From: Bretschneidera sinensis
Taxonomy: Eukaryota; Streptophyta; Magnoliopsida; Brassicales; Akaniaceae
Assembly (NCBI GenBank): GCA_023935145.1
Contig: CM043705.1
Location: 89,314,084 to 89,378,083 of the forward strand
Direction of reading: 5' to 3'
DNA: 64,000 bases
The notes beneath the pieces are model-generated. The model saw nothing but the letters and a program-made list of their open reading frames with translations. It searched no databases and was not told the origin of the DNA. A program made the translations under genes and the position numbers. Shown here one piece after another: positions 24,049 through 36,655 of the stretch (position 1 is its first letter; each line of letters begins with the position of its first letter).

Positions 24049-25569
24049 TGAGAGCCACAAAATGCATCTTAATCTTACTTATTTGTTAGCATTTTAGGGT
24101 TGATTTAGGTTTTAATTGCATTTTTATTTTTTTACAACTCTAAAGTGGTATTCTTGGAGCATTAACTTATTTCGGTGCATTTTCAGGTATCTTGAGTTAA
24201 AAGAGATGGAAAAGCTATAATAATTTAAACACGAAGCTTTAATGAATACTTGAGTGAGAGAATGGTCGCGGAAGAGCCAAGATGAAGAGAAACCAAGAAA
24301 AGAGTTTCACTAAATTGCCAGAATCGCCATACAGATCAATCATATTTGCAAATTAAACTGTATTGATGCAGGAAGAACCAGGAGATGAGACATATACGCT
24401 TAGAAAGATATGGAAGTCTATTTTCTGAAGAATTTTACGGTTTGTAAAAATGATTTTTCTAGAGAAAGTTATGGCAGTTTTAGTAGACAGAGGTCAGACC
24501 TCCAGAATAGCATCAAGTCAAGGTGCACCCTGGAAGAGCTAGGGCACACCCTTCAGAAAGAAGCCCAAAAGAAGCCTTAAAGATCCAACAGGTCAAGGTG
24601 CACCCTGGAGAAGCTGAGGTGCACCTTGAAAGGCTGAGGCGCACCCTAGAGAAGCTGAGGCGCACCCCATCACACACACTAGAAACTTGACAAAAGCCAA
24701 GGTGCAGCGCGACTAAGCCAAGGTGCAGCGCGCGCACAGACCCTGTTCTCCGAGTTAGACCCTAATTAGGTCTTTAATGACTTGTTCAAACCTTAAAACA
24801 CCCTTAGGCCTTGTACACTATGAATAGATCACTTAGGGTTTGTAATTAGACATTCAAAAAATAGATAGAAGGCCGAAAAACTAAAGGGAGGCTGCAACAC
24901 TCTCCCCCATGGCCGACTAATCTCCAAGCAAAGTGAAGGGATGAATCCCTAGGTTTTGTTGTTCTTTAATTCCTTTATTAGTTTAGTTGCAATATGGATT
25001 TATCGTTAAACATTATTATGATTTACTTTTAAATTTAATTAGAAGATTTCTCCTTAATCTGGTGATTGCATCTTTCTCCCCCATATAAGTCTAGTCATGC
25101 TCTTCTTATGTGATATTGTTGAGGTGTGATTGAGTCCGGTAGATTTCTCTTATAGATTTGTCTATTACTGCAGTATTGTCATCATAATATATTGTCGTTT
25201 CTTGATAATCTATAAGTTAGGTCATGTGTGCTTGAAAGTAAAAAGTATTTCATAACAATTACATTAGGGTTTATATATGTACTTAATTGAATATTTGCTG
25301 ATTGCTTGTTTGGGATGTGAAACTTGAAATCGAGATAAAGACATTTGAATTGAGACTGGAATAAGGCAACAAACCTAGGGAGGATTCTCGGACCCTTGTT
25401 GCCTCCATTATATTATCTACACAATTTTCGCATAATACTTTATTCTCTCACTTGATCTTTATCGTCTGGGTTAAGGTTCACACCTTCTCTTGTAGTTATC
25501 TTGTTTCCCTGTGGAATCGACACCCCAAAGCTATACTACAACTACTGCGTTACACTTTGGGTGTAATCA
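24049..25569 (+). repeat. gypsy B 5' LTR
   Basis: Starts TGAGAGCCACAAAATGC and ends GGGTGTAATCA. It contains repeated GAGGCGCACCCT boxes at 24515-24735. The TATA box is TATGAATA (24819-24826), against TATAAATA in the other LTR, so the promoter copy seems weakened. Confidence 0.9.
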
Positions 25570-25571
25570 AA

Positions 25572-25591
25572 TTTTGGTGCCGTTGCCGGGG
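25572..25591 (+). promoter_or_regulatory. gypsy B primer-binding site
   Basis: TTTTGGTGCCGTTGCCGGGG, the standard plant gypsy primer site, directly downstream of the 5' LTR. Confidence 0.85.
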
Positions 25592-25853
25592 AAACGCGCT
25601 TAAGTACAAGGAAGATTGTCAACTTTTGACATGATGGTAGAAGAACTGTAAATAGTTTTTCTTTTCAGCAGCTGTAAAGGCGGTAACTTCGTTCTTTCTT
25701 TTAGCTTGCTGCATCATTTTTTAAAAAAAAAAAAATTTCCCTTCTTTCTTTTTATAGTATTTTTTATTATTGTTCTTTTTTTTTTTCTAAGTTTTGATTT
25801 TCTGATTTTTTTTATTATGTTTTATTTATTTCCTCTCTAAACTCAATTGGTGT

Positions 25854-27593
25854 ATGCTTAGACCGAGAGATTCGCGAGGTAGATTCATTAAGGGACCTGA
25901 ATTAGAATTATCCTTTCCTTCCACGTCCATTAGTGAAACCTCGCCTAGATCAAATCATATTGCACCCCCAAGGGAGAATTTAGTTAACATGGCCGATAAC
26001 CATAATGAGAATGTTGCTAGGGCACTTCAGGATTACCTCCACCTTACACGCACAACCACACCATCATGCATTATGTTTCCAGCCAATACTCGCCAATTAG
26101 AGTTTAAAACAGGGATGATACAATTACTCCCTACATTTCATGGCTTGGACAATGAAAACCCATATGTGCACATTAGAGAATTTGAGGAAATAGTCGCAAC
26201 TTTTCATAGTCAAGATGAAACTGATGACATTGTGAGGCTTAAGTTTTTTTCTTTCGCTTTGAAAGATAGAGCTAAGAGTTGGCTATAATCACTTAGACCA
26301 TGATCTATCGGGACATGGACTGAGATGACTCAAATTTTCTTTAATAAATACTTTCCCCAATACAAGACCAATACTTTAAAATGACAAATCTCCACCTTTG
26401 CACAAAAAGACAACGAGACTTTGTATCAGTCTTGGGAGAGATTTAAGGAGTTATTGAGTATGTGCCCTCACCATGAGTATGCGAGTTGGTGCTTGGTGAG
26501 CTATTTTTATGAGGGACTTACGTATAGAGAGTGCTAATTTGTAGAGATGATATGTAATGGTGAATTTTTGGAGAAAGATCATGATGAGGCCATAGAGTAC
26601 CTCAATGAGCTTGCTGAAAAAGCTCACACTTGGACTGGACCTAGTGCTACTGAAAGTACAAATAGGTCACGACCTATAGGGAACCCAAATGGTGGTGGAA
26701 TTTACCATCTTAGGGAAGAGGATAACCTTAAGGCCAAGGTCGAGATGCTCACTAGGGAACTAGAGGTATTAAAGACTAAGAGCTTAAAGCCAACACACGT
26801 GGTTAATCATGCAAAATCTTTTGAACCATGTTTTGTGTGTGGCGGGGTAGCTCATCTCGCCCAAGAGTTTCCCACATTTGCTGAGATGAGAAAGATGTAT
26901 AAGGAACAATGTAATGCCTTAGGCATGCACAAAAAGCCTTTGACACCCTTCTCTGATACTTATAATCCGGGGTGGCGAAATCACCCCAATTTCAGCTGGA
27001 AGTCTGAAAACCAGCAGCTTGCACAACTCCTTGCACCATATCTTGAACCATATCATGCACCCGTGTCTTCTAGGAGTTCTTTAGAAGACACTTTATATAC
27101 TTTTATTGAAGCACAGGGGAAGACTAATCAAAGGCTTGAATCTTTAATTGTGCAGGTTGTTGAAGAACATAAAGAGATAAAGAGCCAAGTGTCTAAGTTA
27201 ATGAGCTACTTGAGTGTGACTGAGCGAGGTAAGTTCCCTTCTCAAGCTCAGTCCACATCTCATGGTTAGCACCTGGTGCAACAAAATGTGAAGAAGGTGA
27301 ATGCCATTGAGACAGTAAGTGGTAAGTTATTACACATCCCAATAACGAAAAAATCAGAGGATGTGGACGAAAGCCACCAAGCATACATGATTGAATCATT
27401 CATGGAAAAGGTCCAGCATCTTAATCCATTGGAGTCCACCCTCACCCATGGCTTCACAAGAGCATATATCGAGCCAGAATTTGCAGATGTTACTGATGAC
27501 ATCCTTAAGGCCTCTCCAAAGCATACAAGCACTGAATTTGGCAATGAAGCAGTGGCTGGTGCATTCAACCCATGTCTTTCTATGAGGGAATAA
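25854..27593 (+). pseudogene. gypsy B gag, interrupted
   Basis: ATG at 25854 starts MLRPRDSRGRFIKGPE. The capsid region includes LPTFHGLDNENPYVHIREFE and FSFALKDRAKSWL, and is closed by a stop at 26286-26288. The frame continues through two more stops (near 26382 and 26537) into 26547-27269, where FVCGGVAHLAQEF is a zinc knuckle missing its last Cys (Phe), followed by a long heptad-like segment (ELEVLKT and VVEEHKEIKSQVSKLM). After a TAG, 27276-27593 resembles the region downstream of the protease in gypsy A (both have THxFxRxxIEP and DDIL), although the protease itself is absent here. The gene made only the structural particle protein and is now inactive. Confidence 0.8.
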
Positions 27594-27602
27594 AAGCGTT
27601 TG

Positions 27603-27652
27603 GCTGAAGACGTAAAACTTAGCGCTCATGGGAGGCAACCCACAACATATCC
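27603..27652 (+). other. conserved non-coding block shared with gypsy A
   Basis: Contains CTTAGCGCTCATGGGAGGC and aligns over 50 bases with 19713-19762 (5 mismatches). Downstream, GAGGACAATG...CTTAAGTTGGGG (27841-27868) and AGGGACTAGCAATA (29234-29247) also have counterparts in gypsy A, in the same order. Confidence 0.8.
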
Positions 27653-29259
27653 TTTTATTTTTACTATTTTTAATATTTCTTTTTCTTGTTTATTATTATT
27701 ATTTTGCTATTTTCCAGTTTTACTTTAGTATTTACTTTTCAGGGACAAATAAACGAAGCAGTTCAATTGGTCGTGCACAACTTTCAGCTCCATGCACCTT
27801 TGGTTAAAAAGGGAGTTTCCTTAACATTTTCTTTTACATTGAGGACAATGCTTATCTTAAGTTGGGGTTGGAGGATACACATTTCTTATTGCATACCATT
27901 GAATTGTTCGGTGTCACTTTCCCTTTTTGTTTGTTTTTAGCATGCTTGGTGTTAGCTTTAGAGTTAATTCACACATAAATAATATGAACTTAGTTGAGAT
28001 AGCATCTAGCATTTAGAAGAAGTTAAATCTTGCTTCGGTTTGAAATTAATTTAAGTATCAATCTTCATTTGGTTTGAGACTCTAGTTTGTGGTAAGATAG
28101 TATGATTAGTCTTAAACATCTAGAAAAGTTTTATGTGTGATTATTTTGTAAATATTTTTGCGGTCTCGATAAACTCTAGAACATACTTGATAACCACTTG
28201 AGGCGAATTCCTAGAATGCACATTACTTAGGATATGATATAGGACATTTTTGGATCGTTTGAGCCTGTTAAACCTATCATTGCTATATTTACCACTAGTC
28301 ACCTATTTGAGCTTTTTCTTGAAAAAAAATTTGAACCTTGTTTCTTTCAATAGCCCATTCACTCACCTTCATAAACCTAAAAATATTTTATCATTACCCT
28401 TCTTTTAAAAGAACTTTGTTGTACTCATTTGCTGAGAAGCACTTAAGAGGAGTAAAGATGAAAAAATATTACTGCTATAACCCAAGTACATTAAAGAGAT
28501 AAGTTGGGGGTTGTGGAAAAGAAAAGAATGAAAGAGGAAGTGAATGGTCTTATGCCAAAATAGAAAAGAAAAGAAAAGAAAAAAAAGAAGTGAAGGATGG
28601 CAAAGAAAGAAGAAAAGAAAGAAAAAATGGTTACTTATCGAAGATATGCTCTTACAAAAAAAAAATAGTGATTTGTTGAAAGAAATGCTCGGAAAATGGT
28701 TGGAAGAGTTGGGTATTGAAGTAAGGTTATCAAGTGCTTAGAGAGTTATGTTCAAAACTAAGAGATTAAGTTCTTTTACTTGTTGAATCCTTCCCGTTCT
28801 TTCTTAACCTTTACCTTAGCCTAACGTTACAAGCTCAGTAAAGACCTATTGATCCAATGTAGTGTGATTTTTTCTACAATAGTGGAGAATGATTTGAAAA
28901 GTAAGCCTATGAAGCTTGTTTATGTGATTGATGTCACACAATTTGTTATGTTTTTAGAGGCCAAGACTTGTATTCATGAATGTTGTGCATAAAATCATCT
29001 GGGTGTTCGGATTAATGGATTGTGGTAAGATGGATGTTAAGAGTCGATAACAATTTTAAGATTGATGTTTAGATTATTTTTGGATGTGGGTAAAATTTAA
29101 TGATTCTATGTGCCGTGTGTTATGTGTGATTTTTGAGACAAAAGTGAAATTACTCTTGATTTAACACTAACATTGCTTTACTTTGTTTTGATTCCCACCG
29201 TAGAATTCATCTCTTGTTTTCGCTTGAATTACTAGGGACTAGCAATAAGCTAGTTGTGA
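27653..29259 (+). other. gypsy B 3' non-coding region
   Basis: 1.6 kb without a credible gene. A Lys/Arg-rich open frame at 28544-28741 comes from an A/G-rich low-complexity run. The purine tract expected before the 3' LTR is poorly preserved (TAAGCTAGTTG). Confidence 0.6.
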
Positions 29260-30781
29260 TGCGAGCCATAAAATGCATCTTAATCTTACTTATTTGTTAG
29301 CATTTTAGGGTTGATTTAGGTTTTAATTGCATTTTTATTTGTTAACAACTCTAAAGTGGTATTCTTGGAGCATTAACTTATTTCGGTGCATTTTCAGGTA
29401 TCTTGAGTTAAAAAAGATGAAAAAGCTATCACCGTTTTAAACACGAAGCCTCAATGAATACTTGAGTGAGAGAATGGTCGCGGAAGAGCCGAGATGAAGA
29501 GAAACCAAGAAAAGAGTTTCACTAAATTGCCAGAATTGCCATACAGATCAATCATCTTTGCAAATTAAACTGTATTGATGCAGGAAGAACCAGGAGATGA
29601 GACATATATGCTTAGAAAGATTTGGAAGTCTATTTTCTGGAGAATTTCACGGTTCATAAAAATGATTTTTCTAAAGAAAGTTATGACAGTTTTAGTAGAC
29701 AGAGGTCAGACCTCCAGAACAGCATCAAGTTAAGGTGCACCCTGGAAGAGCTGAGGCGCACCCTTCAGAAAGAAGCCCAAAAGAAGCCTCAAAGATCCAA
29801 CAGGTCGAGGTGAACCCTGGAGAAGCTGAGGTGCACCTTGAAGGGCTGAGGCGCACCCTGGAGAAGCTGAGGCACACCCCACCGCACACACTAGAAACTT
29901 GACAAAAGCCAAGGTGCAGCGCGACTAAGCCAAGGTGCAGCGCGCGCACAGACCCTGTTCTCCTAGTTAGACCCTAATTAGGTCTTTAATGACTTGTTCA
30001 AACCCTAAAACACCCTTAGGCCTTGTACACTATAAATAGACCACTTAGGGTTTGTAATTGGACATTAAAAAAATAGATAGAAAGCCAGAAAACTCAAGGG
30101 AGGCTGCCACACTCTCCCCCATGGCCGACTAATCTCCAAGCAAGGTGAAGGGATGAATCCCTAGGTTTTGTTGTTCTTTAATTCCTTTATTAGTTCAGTT
30201 GTAATATGGATTTATCGTTAAACATTATTATGATTTACTTTTCAATTTAATTAGAAGATTTCCCTTTAATTCGGTGATTGCATCTTTCTCCCTCATATAA
30301 GTCTAGTCATGCTCTTCTTATGTGATGTTGTTGAGGAGTGATTGTGTTTGGTAGATTTCTCTTATAGATTTGTCCATTACTGCAGTATTGTCATAATGAT
30401 ATATTGTCGTTTCTTGATAATCAATAAGTTAGGTCATGTGTGCTTGAAAGTAAAAAGTATTTCATAACAATTACATTAGGGTTTATATATGTGCTTAATT
30501 GAATATTTGCCGATTGCTTGTTTGGGATGTGAAACTTGCAATCGAGATAAAGACAACTGAATTGAGACTGGAATAAGGCAACAAACATAGGAAGGATTCC
30601 CGGACCCTTGTTGCCTCCATTATATTATCTACACAATTTTCACACAATACTTTATTCTCTCACTTGATTTTTATCGTCTGTGTTAAGGTTCACACATTCT
30701 CTTGTAGTTATCTTGTTTCCCTGTGGAATCGACACCCCAAAGTTGTACTACAACTACCGCATTACACTTTGGGTGTAACCA
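29260..30781 (+). repeat. gypsy B 3' LTR
   Basis: Starts TGCGAGCCATAAAATGC and ends GGGTGTAACCA. The TATA box TATAAATA at 30031-30038 is intact here. The GAGGCGCACCCT array is repeated at 29730-29945. Confidence 0.9.
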
Positions 30782-31480
30782 ATGCCTGAATGTCCTTACT
30801 AAGGACTTGATGTCACCAAAGAAATCTAGGTTTGTTCTCAGAGAAGTGATCCTTTTAGATAGTTGTTCTCCGTGATGGAACCTACACAACGAAATCTAGG
30901 TTTAAGACTCTTCAGCAAAAGGAAAATTGCCCACCTACATCTTCCATTCTTGAACCTTGCCTTTGGGAAAATTTGTGGCACCTCAAGGCCCATTCAAGAT
31001 TGTCATCTTTTTATGGAAACTTGTTACCAAGTAATTTCTGTGGGTTTAGAGCTTCTCATGTGAGGCATTCAGCCCCAACAGGCTAGTTTTGCCCCTTATG
31101 TGACATTGAGAAAACGATTGACCACCTTTTCATCTGATGCTCCCTTGCATGAGCTGTATGGTTCGGCTCCAATCTTAATTGGAGCTCGGATAGTCAACTA
31201 CTTCACACCTTAAGGACCTCGTTTATTTCTTCTTCTCGAACAGTCACTTCCCTGCTTCATGCAACATCACGGTGGGATGCACCTTTTGGGCTATCTGGAT
31301 CAATCGCAATAATTTCCTTATTAATTTTAACTCTACCCCCTAAACCCTTCAACCCCTCTTTTTTATTCTGAAGAACTGATAACTCACTATAGGTTTGCCT
31401 AGTGTTGTCACAGTCAACACTCAGGCCAACTAGGAGATTATTCATTGTTCTGTCTTTGGCTTTTGGCCCTTGTATCAAAA
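30782..31480 (+). mobile_element. L1-type LINE, third segment: zinc-binding C-terminus
   Basis: Resumes the LINE after gypsy B. It shows FCGFRASHVRHSAPTG, then CPLCDIEKTIDHLF, the CxxC...H zinc-binding motif found after the reverse transcriptase of plant L1 elements, and an FWAIWxNRNNF-type end. Multiple stops are present. Part of the ORF2 between segments two and three seems to be missing. No poly(A) tail could be fixed, so the right end is approximate. Confidence 0.75.
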
Positions 31481-33808
31481 AGAAAATTGAACAACCACAA
31501 TAAAAACTGTAGTGCTATGCGTATTTTCACGTTAAGCGATTTAGTGCTACTATGATACAAATGGATCCTATGATTAATAGTAGCTTGATTCGGGTGTGCT
31601 TGAAAACAAAGCTTCAAACTTGTAGATTATTTTTTTTATTTTTATAATCGTAGAGAAATAATCCAAACAAGATAAGAGAATTATAAAAGGAATATAGAAT
31701 AGTGCATATAGAAAAAAAGAAAGAAAATTATGCATTTTCTTGTTGCCATAAAACCATTAAATCAGGAGATATTTATGAGAAGAATTGAAAGTTTTTAAAA
31801 AAAATAAGCTAAGGTTATGCCATAATCAATACTGATTATGATCAACATTCATTTTTATTTTATTCCACGTTTTTTTGTTTCAAATTCAAATTGCAATTAT
31901 GTTACTCAATTCAAATTTTAAATTTATTAAAAAGTATAGTGGTAATGGTAAGTTGATAATTGAATCAAAATTTAATCACTAACATATATGATAGAAGTAA
32001 ATACTTTCTGCATTCTTTTTTGGGAAATTGATTTGTTTACAAAACTTATAGGTGTAATATTTTATTCTTTCAAAACATATAGTTGTTTGTGTTCATTAAA
32101 AGCCAATTCAATGAATTAAAAATTTAAAATCACAAAAATGAAGAGAATAAAATTTTGAAAACTCAACTCTATACAGTGCCACGTTAGTGAACATCATTGT
32201 GAAATACTATATGTATAAATGAGAAGTTTCAACAAATATGGTTGGTAAAAGAATAAAAGGTAACAATTTTTCAAACTATTTTTACTTCAACTCCTCAATT
32301 TAATTGTTATGTTATTTTACTAAACTACCTATAAATTAATTTTTTTATCATTTTTTTTTATATATTTCACTAACTGAGTTGCTGTCCATTAACTTGATGA
32401 AAGCATACTCATATCTTCCCTTAATAATTATATCAACTTTCCCACATACTTACACTTATAGTCAATTTCTTGTACTCTTGAAAAGTAAGTAAGAAGAAGG
32501 GTTTATTAGATATTACTTAAAATTGATGTAATTAAAAACATATGGTATAAATTAAGATTAATAAAATATTAAGGACGTAATCAAATAAAATCCCCTAAAC
32601 CTAAGCAATTGGAGAGGATAATGGAAAAAAAATACTCAAAAAATATTTTTTTTCATAACAAAACCTCTAATCTTTGATTCGAAAAATGTATTTCATGTAA
32701 AGTTATAATGTTTTATCATAGTTTTTTCGTTAAGTGAAAAAAGAAAAAAATTGCCACTTTTAGAATGATATATTAAAAATTAGTCTCAAAAGTAAATTTT
32801 TTTTTTTTAGTACCAAACCAACTTCCAAGAAAATTTGGAATCATAATTTGACTTTTATCCATGTATATTAATGGCAAATTTTAATTAGATATTTATTTTT
32901 AAGAGTTAAATTTACTACTTACATACAATCTTTTCATATATTAATTATTGAATTATCATCTACACATTGTCTTCATCATAATAGTTGCATATAAAATGGG
33001 TTTATACTGTTATGATTGTAACAAGAGTTTCACATTGAAATGTTATTTGATTTTCATTTTCTAACAAGAATTGTGTTACTATCGGCTTTGAACAGAAAGA
33101 AAAAACAGTAACAAGGATTGTGTTTTTACCATGAAAGGCAATTGAATTTGGGGTAGATTGTGATAAAGGCAAGGAAAAAATTAAGGAAAAGGAATTTATG
33201 GCAATAACGAGGAAAAGAAAAAAAAAAAAAATTAGAAGTTTGACTTTGGTTTATAGGGTCGGGGCAAGAAAAGAACGACCCAAGGAGAGAGTTGATTTGG
33301 AGAAGACGAGGACAAGAAGGCACGCGTGTCATTTCATTATTTGTACGATTTCTGAATCATCATTGATGATAATTGATGGAGTACTGATAATCATAAATCT
33401 CCATATCCATGTCTTCGTAAACACGCACTCTCCTCTTTTCATTTTTTTCCCTCGAATCTTTCTGTTGATTTTCGATTCCGATAAAATCGATTTTTTCTTT
33501 TTTTCCTTTTTATAGTTTCTTTCTTCGATTATATTAATGGTAATGGTAATGGTAATAGTATTGCTAATATAACATTTCTCCTCTCCTATTTATTAGTTAT
33601 TACTTCTGTTTAGGTCGAGTTTGATCTATATTAGTATATAATATTATAATTGTAATTATAGAGAGAATAAATAGTAATATGCGGGGTTTTGAGATGAAAC
33701 GAGAATGGAATTGCAAGCCCTAGAGAGGAGCAGCAGCCAATTGGTTTTGATTTGAATTTGATTGATTGATTGATCGTTTCCATTTCAACATACATAAGGA
33801 GATTGAAG
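31481..33808. other. intergenic DNA and promoter region of the large gene
   Basis: 2.3 kb of AT-rich DNA. A purine-rich segment (33160-33330) and a (TAATGG)-type short repeat (33534-33560) precede the start codon. The leader of the gene probably lies in the last few hundred bases. No TATA box can be singled out because the region has many TATA-like strings. Confidence 0.35.
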
Positions 33809-36655
33809 ATGGAGAACGGTCACGATGGGAAATTGGCCGATAAGTTATCGGGATTGGCGCTGAACGATTCTTCTCAGTCTCCCAACAACAACAACGACAG
33901 CTTGTTTCAGGTCATGAAAGCCGTCGAAGCAGCTGAGGCCACCATCAAGCAACAGGTCTTCTTTAAAACTTTCTACTGATTACTTAATTTATTCATACAT
34001 TATTATTATATGTGATCGCGTTGTTAGTATATATTATAATCTTTTGGGCCTTAAATGTCTGTAAAATCCCCTATTTTTAAAATTTTGTGGGAATTAAATT
34101 GGTTCTCTTGGTGCAGTCTGTGTTCAGTTACAATCACGCCGTGATTTAGTTTTTGGATTTAGGGGTTAACTTTATTCATGTACAAGTATTTTATGCGTCC
34201 ATGCTCATCTGCCACACACAAAAAAGAAGAAATAAGAGAAAAAGAACAGTTTTTTTGTGGTTTACTTTTCGAGAGCCGTAAGAGATTCTGTTACTGAAAC
34301 GCCCTTGTGCTTGTCTTGATGCATGAAAGACGTTATTTTCAGAGACCCTTGTATACCTCTTTCAGATGCTACTATCAAAAGCTTTTCTTCCATGGTTGCT
34401 TTTTTTTTTTTCTGAGTTATTTTCTGAAAATACAGTATCTAACGTGTCGCAAATGCTTTTCCTGCAACTGATGACAGGCTATCTTTCTTTTTATTATAAG
34501 TTATGCTGATATTCTCATCTCTCTCTTTGCAGGTGGAAGAGAACAATCGATTAAGGTCCGAACTTCAGAAAAAAATTCAAGAACTCGAAAATCATGTAAG
34601 TTACTGTCTCAATTTTTTCTGTTAAGGATAGAAGAAACAGCTATCTCTTTATATCATAGAAGCCACCCCTACTGGAATCGATACGCAACTACTTTTTTTG
34701 CCATGTTCAGTTTTTCTTTTCAACATTGTGGTGGCGAGGTCATTTCCATGTCTATTTCTGTGATAACTTTGTGAATGCTCTGCAACAATCATCTGGCATT
34801 TTAGTCTGTATACAAAAATATTTGTTTCACTGAAGCTTCTCTACATGTCCTTTATGAGCCCATTTGTTTTTGTCATGACATTGTGCAGAAATTTGATGAA
34901 CCAACAGCTCAAAGACCTAATTCTGTCAATCAATGGAATGAGCGTGTTCATGGACCTTATGAAGTTAATCAGTCAGTTCCTTCCGTAGGTAATCAAGATT
35001 ATAGGGTTAAGAGCATGGGCAACACTTCTACTGTCGATCCATCGGGTACACTGGTTGTCCACCAACATTTGAAGTCAAATGGTGAGGATGCTGCCATGCA
35101 AAATCCTGCTGAAAGCTCTGAGAGGGGTAAGATCAATGGGACATTGAAGGCAGCTGCAGATAGTGCTGGTCTCTCTCAGTTCTCTTCACCATCTACAACG
35201 TTGTTCTCTCCTACCAGGTCTTACACATCAAAGTTGAATAATGATGATCACCTAAATGTCGTTTTACTGTGATATGATATTTCAAAGTGGCCCCAATAAA
35301 GGGTATGTACAATTTAAGATAACACTGTATGTTTCTTTGTTATATTAGGCATCACATGGAGGGAGAATATGATCAGCAATTTAACTTATCTGGACATGGG
35401 ATGATGCCAATGGCTGAAGTAAATAATCCGAGAGGCGTATGGAAGCAGGTGCAGTACTTTTGTAAAAGACGTGTTTTTTTTGGTTAAATTAAGTTTTTAT
35501 GGGACTTATTTTATATTTATCTAGGATCTCATTCTTAAGATTCGGGAACATGAAGAAGAGATTCTGCAGTTACGGAAACATCTTTCTGAATATTCTATCA
35601 GGGTAAAATCTCTGCATATGATCTTCAGTTTCCTGGATGAATGTTTCTAGATCTGTTTTCACCTCCGTGTTTACTAAATTTTATTTAAATTTAAGTGACT
35701 CATAGTTTTGATATTTGTTGATAGGAAGCTCAAATACGCAATGAAAAGTATGTTTTGGAAAAGCGCATTGCATATATGCGCCTGGTAGGCAGGCCTTTGC
35801 TTTTTGTCTTTATTAGTTCACGGCAAATGCCCCTGTTCTCCTTTTTTCTCTTGCCCTTCTTTTTTTGTTTGGGAGATCATTCATGTAACTTTTTTTTTCT
35901 GGACTCCTTGCTACCAGGCCTTTGATCAACAGCAACAAGACCTTGTTGATGCTGCATCAAAAGCTCTCTCATACAGACAAGACATAATTGAGGAAAATAT
36001 ACGTCTCACATATCAACTACAGGTACTACTGTTTCTCTCCCTTTTGGTGTGGGAGGGAAGTTAAATTTCTTTTTCAGACTGGTGTATAGCGACCCTGTAT
36101 GCATTTTTGAATTAACCTCCATAATTAGTTTTGTATTTTTTTTGGTACTTGTGCCATGTTTCTTTTGTATTTCAGTTTTCTTTGACTGTTAAGGATCAAA
36201 CAGCTATGTTTGCATGCAATTTATGCTTGATAATCCTTTGTTGTGGTGAATTTCATTACCAAATTTAAGTTGCTTAGCTGTAGCTATTTAACTGCCTATT
36301 CTCTTTAATGTCTCCCTCCGCAACAAAGAAAAAAACCATCTATGTCACCCTGCTATAGTTGAACATTCAATGTCTGTTCTGGTGGAATGACCTTTTTCTC
36401 CCTGTTATACAAAGTAGGCTGACATAATTTTGATGCCAAAAATAGAGTTAGAATGAACATATTTTACATTCGTAGTCCTGTCTTGCTTAAAATTTTCACT
36501 ATAAGCTTAAGTGAATTTCAAGGTTCTCCATTTTGTTGTTTCAGAATGCACATCAAGAGAGATCAATTTTCGTATCATCTTTGATGCCTCTTCTTCAAGA
36601 GTATTCACTGCAGCCACAAGTTCTTGATGCGCAGTCGATTGTTAGCAATATCAAG
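33809..36655 (+). CDS. exons 1-8 of the large gene (residues 1-331)
   Basis: Compact 5' block with short introns. Exon 1 encodes an acidic/Asn-rich start and SLFQVMKAVEAAEATIKQQ. Exon 2 is a 21-residue coiled-coil piece. Exon 3 (329 bp) is Ser/Asn-rich. Exons 5-8 encode a continuous coiled coil (LILKIREHEEEILQLRKHL, EKYVLEKRIAYMRL, SLMPLLQEYSL). Exons 3 and 4 join in phase 2; the other joins in this block are phase 0. Nothing else was recognised in introns 1-7. Confidence 0.85.

Larger units (their letters stand above)
24049..30781 (+). mobile_element. gypsy element B: non-autonomous, gag only
   Basis: LTR retrotransposon of 6.7 kb on the plus strand, inserted in the LINE less than 200 bp from gypsy A. 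LTRs are 24049-25569 (1521 bp) and 29260-30781 (1522 bp), very similar to each other. Just inside the left LTR lies TTTTGGTGCCGTTGCCGGGG (25572-25591), the gypsy primer site. The interior (3.7 kb) encodes a gag with stops and a short downstream frame, but no protease, reverse transcriptase or integrase. The flanks do not show a clean 5-bp target duplication: left CCTAA, right ATGCC, with CCTGA three bases further on. A small change at the right junction after insertion is likely. Confidence 0.88.

Noticed and set aside
28544..28741. Lys/Arg-rich frame
   Set aside because: Low-complexity A/G run in the gypsy B non-coding region, with no family features.
24044..30792. Target duplication for gypsy B from similar flanks GCCTAATG and GCCTGAATG
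   Set aside because: The match is offset by three bases from the LTR end and imperfect, so it was not called.
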